Positions 62,924-64,000 of a stretch of DNA of 64,000 nt are shown piece by piece. The translations under genes and the position numbers were made by a program. The notes below the pieces were generated by a model. That model was given only the letters and a program-made list of their open reading frames with translations, was not told the origin of the DNA and ran no database searches. Source of the DNA: JASDSY01 sp041441465 (GTDB taxonomy: Bacteria > Muiribacteriota > UBA9980); assembly GCA_041441465.1 (NCBI GenBank), contig JASDSY010000005.1, positions 62,001 through 126,000 on the forward strand, read 5' to 3'. Every line of letters begins with the position of its first letter. The stretch's first letter is position 1.

Positions 62924-64000
62924 TTAACTTTCCTGTTCAGGAATGATCGAAGGTTTGATAAGGATAATAAGCTGCTGGGTATCTTCCTGAGTTTTCTTTG
63001 AGGAGAAGAAAGTTTTTAATAAAGGAATGTTTCCTAATATCGGGAATTTAATGTTTGTGTTTGTGGTCTGTTCCTTAATTAATCCGCCTATTAATATTTC
63101 TTCGCCGTCTTTTACCCTTACTACTGTTTTAGCAAGCCTTTTGCCTATTAACGGAAGTTTGCCGGTCGCTGTATCGTAACCTTCGAGGTAGCTTACTTCA
63201 GGTGAAATTTCAGCCGTAATCCAGCCTTCATCATTGATCTGCGCTGTGATCGAGAGTTTTATGCCCACGTCTTTTTCAGCAGCGCCCTGGTCGCCGCCTG
63301 TCGAGTACGATATTTTCTGTCCGACTTCAATCGAGGCAGGCTGGCCGTTCAATGTCGCGATCTTAGGGTTGCTAAGGATTTTTCCGTGACCTGTTGATTC
63401 GAGCGCATGTAATGCGGCGTCGAAAAACATCGGGCCTCTGAAGAAATCGCCAAGTTTGAAAATGTCGCCCTGGCCGCCGACTGACAAGCTGTTGAGTTCA
63501 GGTCTGTATGACGATGAACTTGCGTTCTTAAGCTGAGCTTCGGTAATAGCGGCGATTTTTCCTGTCGCTGAAGACGATTTAGCATCGTATGCGCCGGTAC
63601 CCCAGCCCCACTGCATACCTACGTCCCTGAGGCCGCTTGTCGTTACTTCGACGATTTTCGCTTCGATTAATACCTGATGTACTTTGACATCTATTTGTTT
63701 TATTAATTCGGCAATCTGGTCAAGCTGCTCTTTCGTACCCTGCACGATTACCGCGTTTATACGTGTGTCCGATGTGACTTTAACAGGCACGCCCGTTGTG
63801 CTCTTGTAAACGTCGCCTATCGTTTTTTGAACATCCGCCGGTTTCGCGAAATTTAGCTTGAAGTTGCGAGTGGTATATTTGTCAAAACCTTCGGCAAGTG
63901 ATTTGGCCTGACCTACTATAAAAGTGTTGCCTTCTTTTCTTACCGCAAGATTATTGGTTTTCGCGATAAGATTAAGGGCGGTTTCGTAATAAACATCTTT
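62924..64000 (-). CDS. Secretin (PilQ/GspD-like), N-terminus beyond the window
   Basis: The frame stays open to base 64000, so the apparent start at 63790 (GTG) is internal. Visible: end of an N-domain (NFKLNFAKPADVQKTIGDVYK), N-domain VTSDTRINAVIVQGTKEQLDQIAELIKQID, then the secretin core (VLIEAKIVEVTTSGLRDVGMQWG, GKILSNPKIATLNGQPASIEVG, VRVKDGEEILIGGLIKEQ, FPILGNIPLLKTFFSSK, LIILIKPSII). It forms the outer-membrane gate for type IV pili or type II secretion and is the likely partner of the pilin-like genes at 5883-8948. Confidence 0.95.
   Translation of the reverse strand, partial: KDVYYETALNLIAKTNNLAVRKEGNTFIVGQAKSLAEGFDKYTTRNFKLNFAKPADVQKTIGDVYKSTTGVPVKVTSDTRINAVIVQGTKEQLDQIAELIKQIDVKVHQVLIEAKIVEVTTSGLRDVGMQWGWGTGAYDAKSSSATGKIAAITEAQLKNASSSSYRPELNSLSVGGQGDIFKLGDFFRGPMFFDAALHALESTGHGKILSNPKIATLNGQPASIEVGQKISYSTGGDQGAAEKDVGIKLSITAQINDEGWITAEISPEVSYLEGYDTATGKLPLIGKRLAKTVVRVKDGEEILIGGLIKEQTTNTNIKFPILGNIPLLKTFFSSKKTQEDTQQLIILIKPSIIPEQES

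Noticed and set aside
62924..63790. Complete 288-residue secretin starting at GTG 63790
   Set aside because: The frame continues upstream to the window edge with secretin N-domain sequence, so the gene is truncated by the window.
1..64000. tRNA, rRNA or known riboswitches in the gaps
   Set aside because: No cloverleaf with a T-psi-C motif or known riboswitch core was recognised in any intergenic region by eye.

Overview
The window looks like a chromosomal segment of an uncultivated, anaerobic, diderm (outer-membrane) bacterium with AT-rich DNA. Anaerobic life is suggested by a two-subunit 2-oxoacid:ferredoxin oxidoreductase, a six-gene group-4 (Hyf/Hyc-like) membrane hydrogenase cluster and pyruvate phosphate dikinase. 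An outer membrane is suggested by a secretin, a predicted beta-barrel protein, an O-antigen-ligase-like protein and several lipoproteins. There is no rRNA or tRNA in the window, so the phylum cannot be fixed; the gene mix would fit one of the deep-branching candidate phyla, but that is a guess. I see no CRISPR array, phage or transposase gene.

Layout. 1-5160 (+): 3' end of a PolX-type PHP protein, nth, a YacP-like NYN protein, a B12-dependent radical SAM protein, an isoprenylcysteine-methyltransferase-like protein and a PAP2 phosphatase. 5157-8948 (-): three translationally coupled type IV pilin-like genes and a lipoprotein. 9168-9773 (+): trmL, possibly leaderless. 9956-12616 (-): korAB. 12791-20801 (-): hyf-like cluster in the order B-C-E-F-G-I, with ferredoxin domains fused to the small subunit. 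21272-30680 (-): holA, cvpA, pheT, pheS, an rRNA methyltransferase that starts at ATT, and ktrA/ktrB. 30818-37972 (-): ppdK, rplT, rpmI, infC (ATC start), ptsI and an unknown gene. 38115-44176 (-): zinc-ribbon protein, HEAT protein, pgeF, an HhH-plus-barrel protein and a fibronectin-III lipoprotein. 44177-45030: a repeat-rich, highly structured non-coding island. 45031-52261 (-): a large MscS channel, DUF2283, an extended cytidine deaminase, secF and secD. 52639-62829: mixed strands, with an O-antigen-ligase/TPR fusion, exported proteins, a beta-lactamase-fold hydrolase and an orphan type III-like DNA methyltransferase. 62924-64000 (-): C-terminal part of a secretin.

How the genes may work together. 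KorAB would reduce ferredoxin, and the adjacent hydrogenase, whose small subunit carries its own 2[4Fe-4S] domain, could reoxidise it with H2 release and ion pumping. PpdK and PtsI share phosphoenolpyruvate chemistry. The pilins, secretin and HhH-barrel protein could belong to one surface or DNA-handling apparatus, although no pilus ATPase is present here.

Most notable: (1) a roughly 160-bp non-coding repeat present twice, about 23 kb apart and in opposite orientation, with two hairpins and a compensatory base-pair change; (2) a 28-bp exact direct repeat and nested palindromes around the second copy; (3) a hydrogenase large subunit whose C-terminal nickel-ligand motif is CYSACDR instead of the usual DPCxxC form; (4) two genes whose real starts are ATC and ATT; (5) a family of related terminator hairpins.
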